Part shown: positions 40,001 through 51,057 of the stretch, piece after piece
How positions within the stretch are numbered: position 1 is the first letter of the stretch
Layout of the letters: each line of letters opens with the position of its first letter
NCBI GenBank assembly: GCA_026122225.1
Contig: JANEZZ010000522.1
Location: 124,001-188,000, forward strand
Origin: Heloderma charlesbogerti
Lineage: Eukaryota; Chordata; Lepidosauria; Squamata; Helodermatidae
Direction: 5' to 3'
Length of the DNA: 64,000 nucleotides
Translations under genes and position numbers: made by a program
The notes under the pieces: model-generated
Database searches by the model: none
What the model was told of the DNA's origin: nothing
Seen by the model: only the letters and a program-made list of their open reading frames with translations

Positions 40001-42390
40001 TCATGTCTCCCCTCATTCACCATTTTTTTAAAGATAAGCAGTCCAGATGTTGTAACCTTTCCTTATTGGGCAGTTGCCCTTTTTTGCACTTTTTCCAACC
40101 CTACAATATCCCTTTTTAGGTGCAGTGAGCAGAACTGTGCTCAGTACTCCAATTGTGGTCGCACTGTAGATTTGTGTAAGGGCATTATGACATTGGCAAT
40201 TGTATTTTTGATTTCATTTCTAATTATGTCTATCATGGAATTAGCCTTTTTCACAGCAGCTGCACACTGGGTCAACATTTTTATTGAGCTGTCCACCACA
40301 ATCCCAAAATCAGTTTCTTGGTCAGGCACCACAACTTCAGATCTGATCAGGATATACATGAAGTTTGGCTTTTTTGCCCAAATGTGCATCACATTACACT
40401 TGTTTACATTTAACCACATTTGCCATATTAATGCCCATTCCCCCAGTTTGGAGAGACTCTTTTGGAACTCTTTGCAATCCCTCTTTGTTTTAACCACCTT
40501 AAATAATTTGTTGTCATCAGCAAACTTGGCCACCTCACTGCTCACCCCTAACTCCAGATCATTTATGAACAAGTTAAAAAGCACAGGCCCCAGTGCAGAT
40601 GCTAGGGTGGCGGCACTGTTTGCATGACTCCATTGTGAGAACTGACCATTTATTCTTTCAGCGTTAATGGCACCTAAGTGGGTATATTCCTTGTTTTCTG
40701 GGGCCCCATTTCTCAGTCACACTTTTACAAGTTTTCTCTCTGTATTCCAATAGGAAATAAGCAGGAGAGAGAAGGCTGTGGAGTTCTTTTGGAAAGAGCC
40801 AGATGTAAAGAGGGAACCCAAGAGAGAAGGAAAACTGAAGTTAAACCAAAGTGGAAGCAGAAATATATTCCCTTTCAGGGTGGTGACTTTCATATTGCTC
40901 AAATCCAAGAAAAAGCAAACAAAATCAAGAAAAGGACTAGGTGCTCTGTGTATGGGAAAAACCTCAGATGGAAATCAAGACTTAATGCTCGCTGGAGAAT
41001 TCACACTGGAGTGAAACCCGATACAGGTTCTGAATGTGGAAAAAGCTTCTATCAGTGGATAAACCTTAATGCGCATCAAAGAATAAGCACTGCAGAGAAT
41101 CCTTATGAATGTTTGGAGTATGGAAAGAGCTTCAGTCTAAGCACATCCTTTACAAGGCATCAAGGAATTCGCGCGGGAAAGCGACCATTTAAGTACTCAG
41201 ATGCAGGATGTGATATAGAACAACTTCAACAAAATGACAGAGTTCACACAGAAGAGAATGCATATAAATGCTTGGAGTGTGGAAAGAACTTCAATCTGAG
41301 CACTACTCTCACTAGACATCAAAGAATTCATTCAGGGGAGAGACCATATGTATGCTTAGAGTGTGGAAAGAGCTTCCTTCAGAGGTCAGGCCTCACTATC
41401 CATCAAAGAATTCACACAGGGGAGAGACCATATGAATGCTTGGAGTGTGGAAAGAGGTTCCGTCAGAGGACAAGCCTCACTACCCATCATAGAGTTCACA
41501 CAGGGGAAAATCCACATAAATGCTTGGAGTGTGGGAAGAGCTTCACTCGGAGCTCAACCCTTACTATACACCAAAGAATTCACACAGGGGAGAGACCGTA
41601 TGAATGCCTGGAGTGTGGAAAGAGCTTCAGTTTAAGTGCATCCTTTATAAGACATCGAAGAATTCACACAGGAGAAAAACCATATAAATGTTCAGATTGT
41701 AGTATGAGTTTTCCTAATTTAGAATCCCTGAAAGATCATCATAGAGTTCACACAGGGGAGAATCCATATAAATGCTTGGAGTGTGGAAAGAGCTTCACTC
41801 GGAGTGGAACCCTTACTAGACATCAAAGAATTCATACAGGGGAGAGACCGTATGAATGCTTGGAGTGTGGAAAGAGCTTTACTCTGAGGTCAGGCCTCAC
41901 TATCCATCAAAGAATTCACACAGGGGAGAAACCATATGAATGTTTGGAGTGTGGAAAGAGCTTCAGTCAGAACATAACCTTTACAAGACATCAAAGTATT
42001 CACACAGGAGAAAAGCCATATAAATGCTCAGATTGTAGTATGAGTTTTTGTGATATATCATACCTTAAAAAACATTATAAAATTCATACAGAAGAGAGAG
42101 CCTATAAGTGTTTGGAGTGTGGAAGGAGCTTCACTCAGAGCGAAGCCCTTACTAAACATCAAAGAATTCACACACGGGAAAAACCATATGAATGCCTGGA
42201 GTGTGGAAAGAGCTTCAGTCAGAACACAGCTTTTACAAGACATCAAAGAATTCACACAGGAGAAAAGCCATATAAATGCTCAGATTGCAGTATGAGTTTT
42301 TGTGATATATCATACCTTAAAAAACATTATAAAGTTCATACAGAAGAGAGAGTTTATACATGCTTGGGAGTGTGGAAAGAGCTTCAGTAA
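36654..42390 (+). CDS. SCAN-KRAB-C2H2 zinc-finger protein (gene span, 5 coding exons)
   Basis: The spliced coding sequence is 2388 nt (795 codons plus stop) and all phases agree. The product is expected to be a nuclear DNA-binding repressor. SCAN (residues 47-129) mediates dimerisation, KRAB A (about 211-251) usually recruits TRIM28/KAP1, and the C2H2 array binds DNA. Residues 313-420 are four decayed fingers with lost Cys or His. Residues 421-784 are 13 intact 28-residue fingers joined by TGE(K/R)P-type linkers. Residues 785-795 are the start of a fourteenth finger, cut off by a frameshift. The start at ATG 36654 ([16 protein letters not shown]) fits the usual first residues of reptile SCAN zinc-finger proteins; the upstream frame has no ATG. 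I cannot name an orthologue, because these families expand lineage by lineage. Confidence 0.88.
37255..37375 (+). CDS. Zinc-finger gene exon 3: linker
   Basis: This 121-nt exon has acceptor TGTCTGTTTCAG and donor GTAAGG; phase 0 in, one base out. It encodes [20 protein letters not shown] and ends TGTSFLG. It is a linker between SCAN and KRAB with no domain of its own, as commonly seen in SCAN-KRAB genes. Confidence 0.75.
38090..38172 (+). CDS. Zinc-finger gene exon 4: linker
   Basis: This 83-nt exon has acceptor GTCTCCCTTACAG and donor CAG|GTAAGT. It completes a Gly codon and gives 27 codons ([17 protein letters not shown], then [10 protein letters not shown]), ending in phase 0. It is Ser/Gly/Pro-rich and probably flexible. 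Confidence 0.72.
38321..38447 (+). CDS. Zinc-finger gene exon 5: KRAB A box
   Basis: This 127-nt exon has acceptor CATGTTGTTTCAG and donor GTAAGG. It encodes [20 protein letters not shown], then [23 protein letters not shown]. This is a typical KRAB A box (DVAVYF, EEW, QR-LHR-VM-ENF-N). The usual MLENY is MVENF here and the usual acidic residue before VM is Gly, so TRIM28 binding strength is uncertain. Confidence 0.88.
39190..39326 (+). mobile_element. 5S rRNA-like SINE fragment
   Basis: CCTTGCTGAAGTTAAGCAGG, TGTCTGGGAATCCC and ACCACCTTGAGTTCC match, with deletions, the internal 5S rRNA promoter region (GAAGCTAAGCAGGGTC, CCTGGGAATACC) followed by a retroposon tail (GAAAGGCAGAATGTAAAT). This is a SINE3-type retroposon and not a functional 5S gene. 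Confidence 0.55.
39632..40627 (-). mobile_element. CR1-like LINE relic with partial RT
   Basis: A 1 kb 3' portion of the old CR1-like family. Minus ORF 40141-40584 encodes the RT end: [31 protein letters not shown] (FADD catalytic box) and [17 protein letters not shown]. It lies in the last intron of the zinc-finger gene, antisense. Confidence 0.8.
40754..42390 (+). CDS. Zinc-finger gene exon 6: C2H2 finger array
   Basis: The acceptor TGTATTCCAATAG completes a split Gly. A basic linker (residues 252-312) is followed by four decayed fingers and 13 intact C2H2 fingers (421-784), of the form YxCxECGKSF-x-L-x-RH-x-RIH. Predicted contact residues (-1,2,3,6) for fingers 1-13 are LTTR, QSGI, QTST, RSTI, LASR, NESD, RGTR, LSGI, QITR, DSYK, QEAK, QTAR, DSYK. 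Fingers 6, 10 and 13 have the variant CSDCSMSF form. One extra G in the run at 42366-42368 shifts the frame inside finger 14 and gives a stop 11 residues into it. Confidence 0.9.
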
Positions 42391-42950
42391 GGGGACAGCC
42401 TTCACTTCACATCAAAGACAGCACAACGGAGAAAAAAATATAAAGGAGTATGAACAGAGCTTCAGTCTCCACATAGGCATTGATGGACATTAAAGAATAC
42501 ACACAGGAGAAACCATGCAAATGTTTGGAGTGTGTACAGCAAAGATTCCACACAGAAGAAGCACCACATAAATGCTCAGAGCATAGCATCAGTTTTTGTG
42601 ATACATTATATCATTAAAAAGGTTATAGTGTTCACACAGCAGAGAATCCATAGTGATGTTTAAGAGTGTGGAAAAAGCTTCAGTCAGAGCAAAAGTCTCC
42701 CTTCACATTAAAGAATGCATGTATAGGAGAAGCCTGTGAATCCTAGAAATGCACAGAGAAATTCATGTGAAGCACAAATCTTCAGAAAAGGCTTGTGTGA
42801 AAGCATATAAAAAAATAGACAAGTGCTTTTCTGATTAATCTAATCTTAATTACCACAAAATCCACACAGAGAAAAGACTATAAATGCTCAGACTGTGGCA
42901 ACATCCTCTATGAATAAGAGAATGTGTGGGAAACAAACGACAGTTGGAGC
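42391..42950 (+). pseudogene. Decayed continuation of the zinc-finger array
   Basis: After the frameshift the other frame continues the finger ([17 protein letters not shown]), then a degraded unit (GEKNIKEYEQSFSLHIG) and a stop near 42492. Further downstream are broken remnants of more fingers, such as [15 protein letters not shown] near 42665-42710 with stops between them. The array was once longer. This stretch is now probably 3' UTR. Confidence 0.65.
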
Positions 42951-42997
42951 CATTCCACTTTTACCAGATGTCAGTCTTATGATTAGGCATTTATTAA

Positions 42998-43413
42998 GAG
43001 AGCAATCCTATGGCCCATTGACAGCTTCTGGGGGGGACATAGGATAATTTGGATTCCTGGATCTGAAGTCAGAGTCAGTGCTCAGAGCCAGGAGTCTGAG
43101 CTCCCTGCCCGCTCTCCCTCGCAGCCAGCACGGAAAACCATACCGCCTCCCTCCGAGCACACAAAAGTGACCTTGGACAGGACAGAGGGGGGGTGTTTCT
43201 GGGGGGGGGGGGACTGGGGAAGCGGGGATAGGAGCTATTTCCCCAGCCCTCCCCTGCCTCCTCCCCTTCTGCAGAGCCCTAGCTAGATGGGCAAAAATGC
43301 CCATCTAGCAAAAATGCATCGTGGGAGATGTGCAAAGGCAACAATCACCTCTGTGCTCCTTCTGCTTTGCATAGGATGCCCGTCAGCCTCCCGGTTCAGA
43401 TAGGATTGCACCC
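42998..43413. mobile_element. Harbinger-like element, longer form
   Basis: GAGAGCAATCCTATGGCCC and CAGATAGGATTGCACCC form the ends, with TAA on both sides (42995-42997 and 43414-43416). The 416-bp interior differs from the palindromic 120-bp form (GC-rich, with a G12 run at 43200-43211), so it could be a parent or capture derivative. Confidence 0.5.
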
Positions 43414-44035
43414 TAAGTCACCTTTTGGTGCATAAACTTTGCCTCCTAGTGACCGTATGAGGGGTTTACTGCTGCTGAATGTGGAGGTTCCATGTACCTC
43501 TCATGGCTAATAACTATTGATAGACCTTTCCTTCATGAATGCATCCGATTTTTAAAGCCTTCTAAACCACTGCTCATCCCCGTATCTCATGGCCATGAAT
43601 ACCATATGTTGCTGATGCGTTATGGAAAGATGTACCTCCTTTTGTCTGTCCTGCCACTGGGTTCGGAGGCTTCTGAGCAGTGAGTCTGCAATCAGGACTG
43701 CACCCTTAATTTACTTTGTTTTGAGGGAAACTCTTGTGTATGTAAACGCCTACTTTCTTACCTATCTACGGTGGCTAGCAGTCACTGGCAATTTTACAGT
43801 GGTACAACATTTGGAATATTGCTATTGGGGGGGGGGGGGAAATTGCCAGAAGATCAGAATGTAGTCTGGTCGGCAAAGTTCAGACAAATTCTTAGAAAAA
43901 TTATTTCCATTGCTATGTAGAGAGATTGCCAGCAACATCTTTACTCCAACATGGTAATATTTTTATATATCAACTGAAATATCTGTGTGGTGTTCTTACA
44001 GGTTTGGGCAAAGGGTTCACTATGTTATTCACTTC
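43414..44035. other. No gene recognised
   Basis: I see no gene or clear repeat here. A G-run lies near 43828-43840. Small ORFs show no domain. Confidence 0.4.
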
Positions 44036-44152
44036 ATAGAATCATAAAATAGTAGGGTTGGAAGGGGCCTATAAGACCATCGAGTCCAACCGCCTGCTCA
44101 ATGCAGGAATCCAAGTCGGAGCATCCCTGACAAGTGGCTTTCCAACTTCATA
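44036..44152 (-). mobile_element. CR1 3' end fragment
   Basis: TAGAATCATAAAATAGTAGGG, GGAAGGGGCCTATAAGACC and CTGCTCAATGCAGGAATCC are the terminal CR1 3' sequence as at 51058-51180. About 117 bp remain. Confidence 0.85.
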
Positions 44153-45829
44153 TTGCCGTATGTATGTTTGTTACCGAACCTTAATAATGATAATTAACCG
44201 TTATATGTAACTACTTTTCTGTGAGACAAAATGAAAGATTTAATATTGTTATATTGATTTGGGTGTTAATATGGGGTTTGTTTATTGATGTTTATATAAT
44301 TTAAATTACAAAAAATAAAGTCTTAAAAGAAGTACCCAAGCGTGTCCCTACTTTCATGTAAGGAAAGTTGGAGGATTTGAGATGGCTCTCTCTCTGTCTG
44401 CCTCTGTGTGAAAATTACCAGGCCAGCTGCTGTTTGGGTTCTGAGAGAGGGAAAGAAGGCAGTTGCCTAACAACCACCCACCCTTCTCTTTAGAACCAGC
44501 TGTTTTGCCACTGGAGCATCCCTTTTGAGAAGAGCCAGGCCCAGAGCAGAGGCGTATATGGGAGGATACGGAAAAGGGAAACTGCTATTCCACAACACTA
44601 TTCTATGACCAGAGTTCCATTTGAGCTCTGACCCCCATTATGAAGTACACCTCAGATCCATCTGCTTATCCCTCAATCTTACCATTATCCAGAATAAATT
44701 ATACTAACCTGTCCCTGGAGATTTGGTTCTGGGCCCTTCTTCTGTTGTGTTCATTTCAAGGGAGATGTTTTGTGGAGAAGCCTCCTAGTTGTGTTTTCTT
44801 TCTCCTGTTTTCTTACCCACAACAAAAGCTCTGTTTACTGGGGAAGTATATACAGTTGGTGGCAACTGAGTCGCTGGGTGGAGCAAGGTAGGTTACTCAA
44901 TCTCACCAGGTACCTCTTTGTCCCCAGCAGAGACTGCTGTACAGGTGGTTTACAGGTGAAGCAGTGAGTAGTCCTCAACCCATTAAGCTGAGGTATTAGG
45001 CACCTCCCTCCATCAAACAGCAGTTACTAACTGAAGGGATATCATTTTACCACAGTTCGTGGGTGAGGGAGCAAGTTGGGGCTCCTCTTAATATTTCACT
45101 TGGCTTTTTCACTCCAGTGTCAGCAAAGGTCTAGTTAATGCACATAACAACGTCACAGAGATTCTAGCCATATTTACACCGAGGGGCAGCCTGTTTCCAT
45201 CTGGTTCAATTTTCACTGAACTACTTATGGTAACTATGCAGTTACAACCTGGCTGGCTGCTCCTTTCAAGGTTCCCGTGTGAGGAAAAATGCTGTATCCA
45301 CATGCTTTTAGTTAATTGGAAGCAGGGGCTGACCCCAGGGATGCATGTGAATGGTTTGGTTAATACTGTCTTCTCAGGATCCCTTCCTACATTTTGGCCA
45401 CCTCATGGATGCTGCCAAAAATCGCTTCTGGGTGCAATTCCACGCAGCAATTGCTTCTTATTGAAAAGCTTCTTATTGGCAGCTTGAAAGTTTGAAAGAA
45501 AGTTCTTATTGGGTGGAAAGTTTCCCTGCCAACCTTTGGGCTGCCCTCAAAATAAACCGTCTCCTGAAAGCAATATAGTTTTACATTACCAGATGTTACC
45601 ACTTCATATTTTCTGTGTTGTTCCCTGTTATGGAGAGTTGGGGAATATCTAGCAAGCTTGCACAAATTATAAACTAGTTAGCAAATTTAGACTCTACACT
45701 TCTCCAAAAACAAGGATTAAAAGGAAAAAAAGCTGTAAAAAGCCAAAACAAAATACAGCTGCGCTAATGTCTTTTGTTTTCACTGCAGTTCTTCCACTTT
45801 GAATCAGAGAGAGTGGAGGAGGAAGGGTG

Positions 45830-45870
<41 letters not shown>

Positions 45871-46850
45871 CACACAAGCACACCAAAGGCTCTGGCCACA
45901 AAGGTACTGGTAATCTATGCGGATTTCAGTAACCTTTTCTAGCCATGTGAGTTTCCAAAGGGAAATTTGCTCCTTCATAAGCTGGTGCTATTTCTCGTGA
46001 AGTAACCAGCTAATTTCCATTTTTTTCAGTGAACACAACATATGTCAAGGGGCTGTCTCTGTTGGTGCATGGTAGGTTAGAAAAATACACAGCTCTATGT
46101 CAACTCATCTGAAAAAGTCATCCCCCTATTCTACTTCAGTGTTCAATACTGAAACTTACCAGTAGGTGACAGCCTTGAATTTTCGGTCTTTACTTTTCTC
46201 CTGCCGCCACACCAGTTAGTGGAATACATCAATGTAATACTGGGAGAATACGTCCCATTGGCAGGTTTCTACTTTTACAAAACCATTGGACTGATCTCTG
46301 GCTGGATAACATTACATTTCCAAATATTTTAATGAAGAATCTTCTGTCTTGTATTGACCTTGTCCCTTGTTTTAAAGCTGCCTCTTATTCCAGAATATCA
46401 CTGTTCCATGGATGACGTTCCTCATGATATAAAACATTTGTATCAGGTTTTCCAGCTCCATCTTGACCTACCCAATGAAATGCAGTTTTAAAACAAATTA
46501 ATTGTAACATTAAAACACAGCACAAAAATGTGGAGAAGCAAAGTGATTAAGCATTTATCCAAGGCCAAGAGAAAAGCAGGCATATAAGAATTTCAGATGC
46601 CAACCAGCCCATAGGCCAGCTGAAATAGGAAAAAAACACACAAAACCTTTAAACACCAAGGAGGGATCTCCACTGAACTCTTGGGCGAGGGAGTTCCACA
46701 AACTAGTCACAACTACAGAAAAGGCCCTTTCCTGTGTTGCCACCAACCAAACCTCTGACAGTCACAGGATGCTGAAAAGGGCCTATCCCAACAATCCAAG
46801 AGGACATGCAGATATGTGTGTGGGGGGGGAGAGGATACAGTCCTTCAAAG
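44153..46850. other. No gene recognised
   Basis: Apart from a (GT)n(GA)n microsatellite at 45830-45870 I find no repeat with certainty and no exon with convincing splice sites plus domain. Short ORFs lack recognisable motifs. Confidence 0.45.
45830..45870 (+). repeat. (GT)n(GA)n microsatellite
   Basis: About 20 bp of GT followed by about 20 bp of GA. Confidence 0.92.
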
Positions 46851-47098
46851 CAGGGGTGCAGAACCTCAGTGGTGGGAGCCACGTTTGGCCTTCCACAGGC
46901 CCCAAACTGGCCTTCCAGGAGTCCCCAGAAGGGCTCAGCCCCTTTCCGTGGCTTTAAGCTTTAAACTACACTGGTATTTTCAGTATTTTTTGCTTTTTGT
47001 CTGTGCCTGTTTTGCTCCATTCACCACTGGAATGTGGTCTCCGAGAGCTTCTCTGAATAGAATTTAGCCCTTGGGCTGAAAGAGGTTTTGCACCCCGG
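46851..47098 (+). mobile_element. H300 hAT-like element, complete short copy
   Basis: Ends CAGGGGTGCAGAACCTCAG and AAAGAGGTTTTGCACCCCGG are inverted. Flanks CTTCAAAG and TTTTAAAG match at 6 of 8 bases, consistent with an 8-bp hAT duplication. 47099-48330 holds no recognised gene, apart from a tail-like TTTATTTATTTATTTGCAAC piece near 47710. Confidence 0.65.
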
Positions 47099-48339
47099 TT
47101 TTAAAGATTGCAGTCCTAAGCAGTTTAGGACTTTAATAGATGCCTCTTTCAGAATATACCAATTCCACTGCAGTTATCACAACTCCAGAAGGCTGGTTGT
47201 TGTTTTTAATATGCACTTGGCAAAAATAATTTTACCAGGTAGCGCATGCATATTTCAAAGCAGAGTAACACACACCTACAGCTGCTTTAGCTAGGGAACT
47301 CTTCCTCACCTGGGACACAAGCAGTCAGTCATGTGCTTGCTTGAATCAGATTGCCACATGGGTTGTGTTTTTTTCCTAAATAGATTATTTCTTTAGAACA
47401 AAGGTGCCACTTTCCACCTGTTAAGAACTGGCCTAGTGTTGTAAGCTCCTCCTAGCCCTCATTACGGTACGTTGCTTTGGAACAGATTTTTAGGGTCACA
47501 TCTAACCTTCATTATTTAAAACATGGTTTTGCTATCTGGTTCCATCCCCTTTCTCCAAACCGCATTCACCTTATCAAAACAAGGAAATAACATTTATTTG
47601 GCAAGCTTTGTTCTTGAGTGGTTGATAATCTACTTTTTCTGGTTGCGCGCAAATGGATTGTTTTATGATGTTCATTTAAATTTATGCAGATCTGCTTAAT
47701 CCACCCAATTTATTTATTTATTTATTTGCAACATTTATGTACTGCTCCACATCCTGACAGATTCTGGAGTGGTGAACAATGAAAAAATAAAAAATAGGAG
47801 AAAAGAATAAAGCACCATGTTCAAAATCATTAGAATTTAAAAAAAAAGAAACAGAATTCCAATACAAGCTGTGGCTGGTCAAACATGGAAGGCGGCTTCC
47901 TGAAATAGAGATGTTTTCAGGAGGCACCGAAAAGAGCATGATGTTGGCACCTGCCTGACCTCCAGAGTCAGGGAGTTCCAGAGAAAGGGGGCCAACACAC
48001 TGAAGGCTCTTCTCCGGGTGGAGTCACAGAATGTGTGTTTTGTCAGTGGTGGGGTGGGGAATCATTTCCCCCCACTAAATAGTTTGGATGACATGCCAAC
48101 CTGTGCTGCAGTGTGGGTAATTATGTAAACAATAGCCGTGCACGCAGCGTGCACAGGAATGGGGGGAAAGCCACATTAGCTTCTTTTCCTCCTGTAATCG
48201 TCAGAACACCCCCAGTGGTAACATATTTTGAAAGAATCTCTGAGCCAGGGCAAAATACCAGAAAGCGAATGGAGAATCTATCTAACAGAATTTATAGGGG
48301 CTTGGAAGATCTCTGAGCTAATCTTCATACTTGGCTCAG

Positions 48340-48450
48340 GGCTCTTTGTTTTGGATAAGTTGTTATGTCAGCTTTCATTCTCTATATCTGTAGAATGGGA
48401 ATAATAATGATCTACCTACACACACAGGATTGTTGTGAAGATGAATGAGA
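48340..48450 (+). mobile_element. MIR-like CORE-SINE fragment
   Basis: CTATATCTGTAGAATGGGA, ATAATAATGATCTACCTAC and GGATTGTTGTGAAGATGAA closely follow the 3' half of vertebrate MIR (CATCTGTAAAATGGGG...GGGTTGTTGTGAGGATTAA). It is an old element. Confidence 0.65.
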
Positions 48451-48996
48451 CAAGGATTGTGACACTCTGTCCCCACTAAAACAGAAGTTATTTATTTATT
48501 TAAAACATTTGTATCCCATCCTATATCATCAAGATCTAAGGTCTGCGTGGTGGTGCTGATCAGGTCCGTTTCCTTGAAACGGAGGTTGGGTGAGATGATG
48601 CTCTAATTTAGAGCACCTGCAATTTCATTCATTTCTCTTTATAAATGTTTTGAGCCATAGGCAAAACAACAACAACAAACAGCTGTAAGGAATGCCTACT
48701 TGCAGCATTTTGCAAGCTGGAGAAGGTCCTTCTCCCAGAGACATCCTTGGGAAATATGAGCCATGTTCACTACTTTGGCTGCAGCCCTTCTAGCACTAGC
48801 AGTTGGACTGTGCAGCCCACTTAGCGTTAGTGACCCCTGGGTTGCTGTGAGCCAAATGCACAGCAGACAGTGGGGCTGAGAAGTGGTCCTAGATGGTTGG
48901 TAATGTAGCAGGCAGGAATGCACAACCATTTCCTTTCTTTCAGCCAAAGAACACAAAAGTCTGGCATGGATCTGTGCCTTCAGTGAAGAAGTAGTG

Positions 48997-49120
48997 CAGC
49001 CTTCCCCAACCTGGTGCACTGAAAGTTTTGGACTTCAGCTGCCACCAGCCCCAGCCAGCCTAGCCCACTCCTAGCACTGTAGTTCAAAACATCTGGAGGG
49101 CACTAGGCTGGGGAAGGCTG
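48997..49120. mobile_element. hAT-type hairpin MITE with target duplication
   Basis: Ends CAGCCTTCCCCAACCTGGTG and CTAGGCTGGGGAAGGCTG are inverted. AAGTAGTG (48989-48996) and AAGTGGTG (49121-49128) flank it, 7 of 8 matching. Confidence 0.75.
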
Positions 49121-49147
49121 AAGTGGTGTTTTGGAGCCTGTAGGGAC

Positions 49148-49412
49148 CGACAGTGAAATTCACAAATCTGCAAAAAGTTGTGAGAGCATGCCATGATGTT
49201 CATTCTACCCTTGCGTTGTGGCAGATTTGGCAATCTGTGAAACATGGACTGGAGAGGAGATGCCACCAGACTCCACTGCTTATGGGCATCTGATGAGCCT
49301 GGATATAGATTTGCATCTCCTCTACAGTCCATGTTTCACAGACTGCCAAATCTGCCACAAAGCAAGGACAGAATGAACATGATGACATGCTCTCACAGCT
49401 TTTTGCAGATTA
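49148..49412. repeat. Large inverted repeat, about 100-bp arms
   Basis: The left arm (AATCTGCAAAAAGTTGTGAG to GAAACATGGACTGGAGAGG) and right arm (CCTCTACAGTCCATGTTTCA to CTCACAGCTTTTTGCAGATT) are inverted, roughly 93% alike, with a spacer near 49262-49312. It is probably a foldback transposon; termini unknown. A CTTTGCACCTTGGATAGCTC segment related to the 16.0 kb MITE follows. Confidence 0.65.
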
Positions 49413-50223
49413 GCACCTTGGATAGCTCCTTTGCACCTTGGATAGCTCCTTTAGAGTTCTGGCTGAAATCCAGAGCAGATTCACCACCCACTGACATCAG
49501 AACCCCCGGCCTCCACCTCCCATATGGAACTTTATCCAAGTTCCCACCCACCCACAGCAACCCCTACCCAGCAGCTTGCCTTACTGTACGTATTAGCAGA
49601 GTAGTTAGGCCATGTCTGTTGAAGTCAAGGGTGCATCAAGCCACCCAAAAACACAGACCCAATTCTAGATTGAAATTAATAGGTATTCGTTAAGGAGAAT
49701 TAGCAGTACGTAAGAAAATAATTCAAACTAACCTAGCATTTTCTAATAGTATACAGTCTTTGGATTCAGTTAGGGCCATTTCACAAATTACATAGCTGCA
49801 AACTTGGTTTGCTACTCTGAACACAAGAGAGGCAGCTACAGTCACTCCTGTCTGCTTGTTTTTGGACCTGTGCGATACATGGGTTTGCAAACATGTGTTG
49901 TCACATTCACATGTTTTGCTTTTTGCTCAGCCATATTTTCCCACTGGCATCAATGATGGGAGACACTGGTCCTGCTCAACTTCTCATTCCACAAAACTGC
50001 TAAAAGATCACAAGAGCAGCCTTTGGTCAGGCATTAGTACCAACACCACTTCATTTTAAAAAAAAATTTAATCTTTTATTGTGAGTTTTTACAAAACCAA
50101 ACCAAGTGAAAACATTACAAAACCTAAACAAAAACGAAATAAAAATAAAAATACAACAACATTCAAAAATCCTCATTTTCTAATATTACAATATTTGAGA
50201 AAGAAAAAAAAGGGAAAAATAGG

Positions 50224-50620
50224 TTACACATAAACTTCAGTAAAAGCAGACCAAATATCCACATATAAGTCCATTTGCAAGTCACGCCTATATACCACTC
50301 TTTCAAATGTTGCTAGTGTTGTTAAGTCTTCAGCCCATTGTGGTGAGCTTTTATCCTTCCAATATTGTAGTATCAGTCTTTTAGCAACCAAAAGGGTGTG
50401 AAAAATCCATTTACGCTGACCATGTGTTACATTCCAAGAAGGAGGTAAGTAGTTTAAAATAACATTTACATCAGTAAATATTAAAGAGCTTTCCGATATA
50501 AAATTTATCCGTACAATAACTTCCTTCCAAAAGGAGGCAGCCATTGGGCATTTCCAAAACGTATGAATAAAAGAAGCATTGACTGCATTACACCTCCAAC
50601 AGCCTAATTTGACAAGCCTT
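50224..50620 (-). pseudogene. L1 ORF2 C-terminal fragment
   Basis: The open part covers the cysteine-rich C-terminal motif of L1 ORF2 (a C-x2-C type CWRC and a H-TFWKCP motif), then WIFHTLLVAKRLILQYWKD and AEDLTTLATFERVVY. This block is standard at the C-terminus of vertebrate L1. Confidence 0.72.
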
Positions 50621-51057
50621 TACTAAAAGGACGTTGTGGCATCCAATAGATCCGAAGTAAGAGCTTTTGCTGAATAAGGCATAACCGAAGATCCATTGAA
50701 ATGTCCAATACAGTAAGCAAAACGGCAGTCCAATTGATTAAGCAAAATAGGACATTCCAATTCCCTGTTCCATTCCTGCTATAAACCACTTGTGTCATAT
50801 TTATTAATTGATAATAAATGTTTATAAACATGAATCGTAGGTCGATATATCTGATCAGCTTCAATAAGTATTTTCAATAGCGAAGGAGACTCGAGGCAGT
50901 AAAAGCAGCAGGACCAAATCTAGATACCAACAAATATTTCAATTGCAAGTACTGCCATTCTGCTGAAGCCAGCAGATCAAACTGATCTCACAAAGTTGAA
51001 AATACCAAAAACTCATCATCAACCCCAACTAATTGATCTAAAGTAAATACCATCTTA

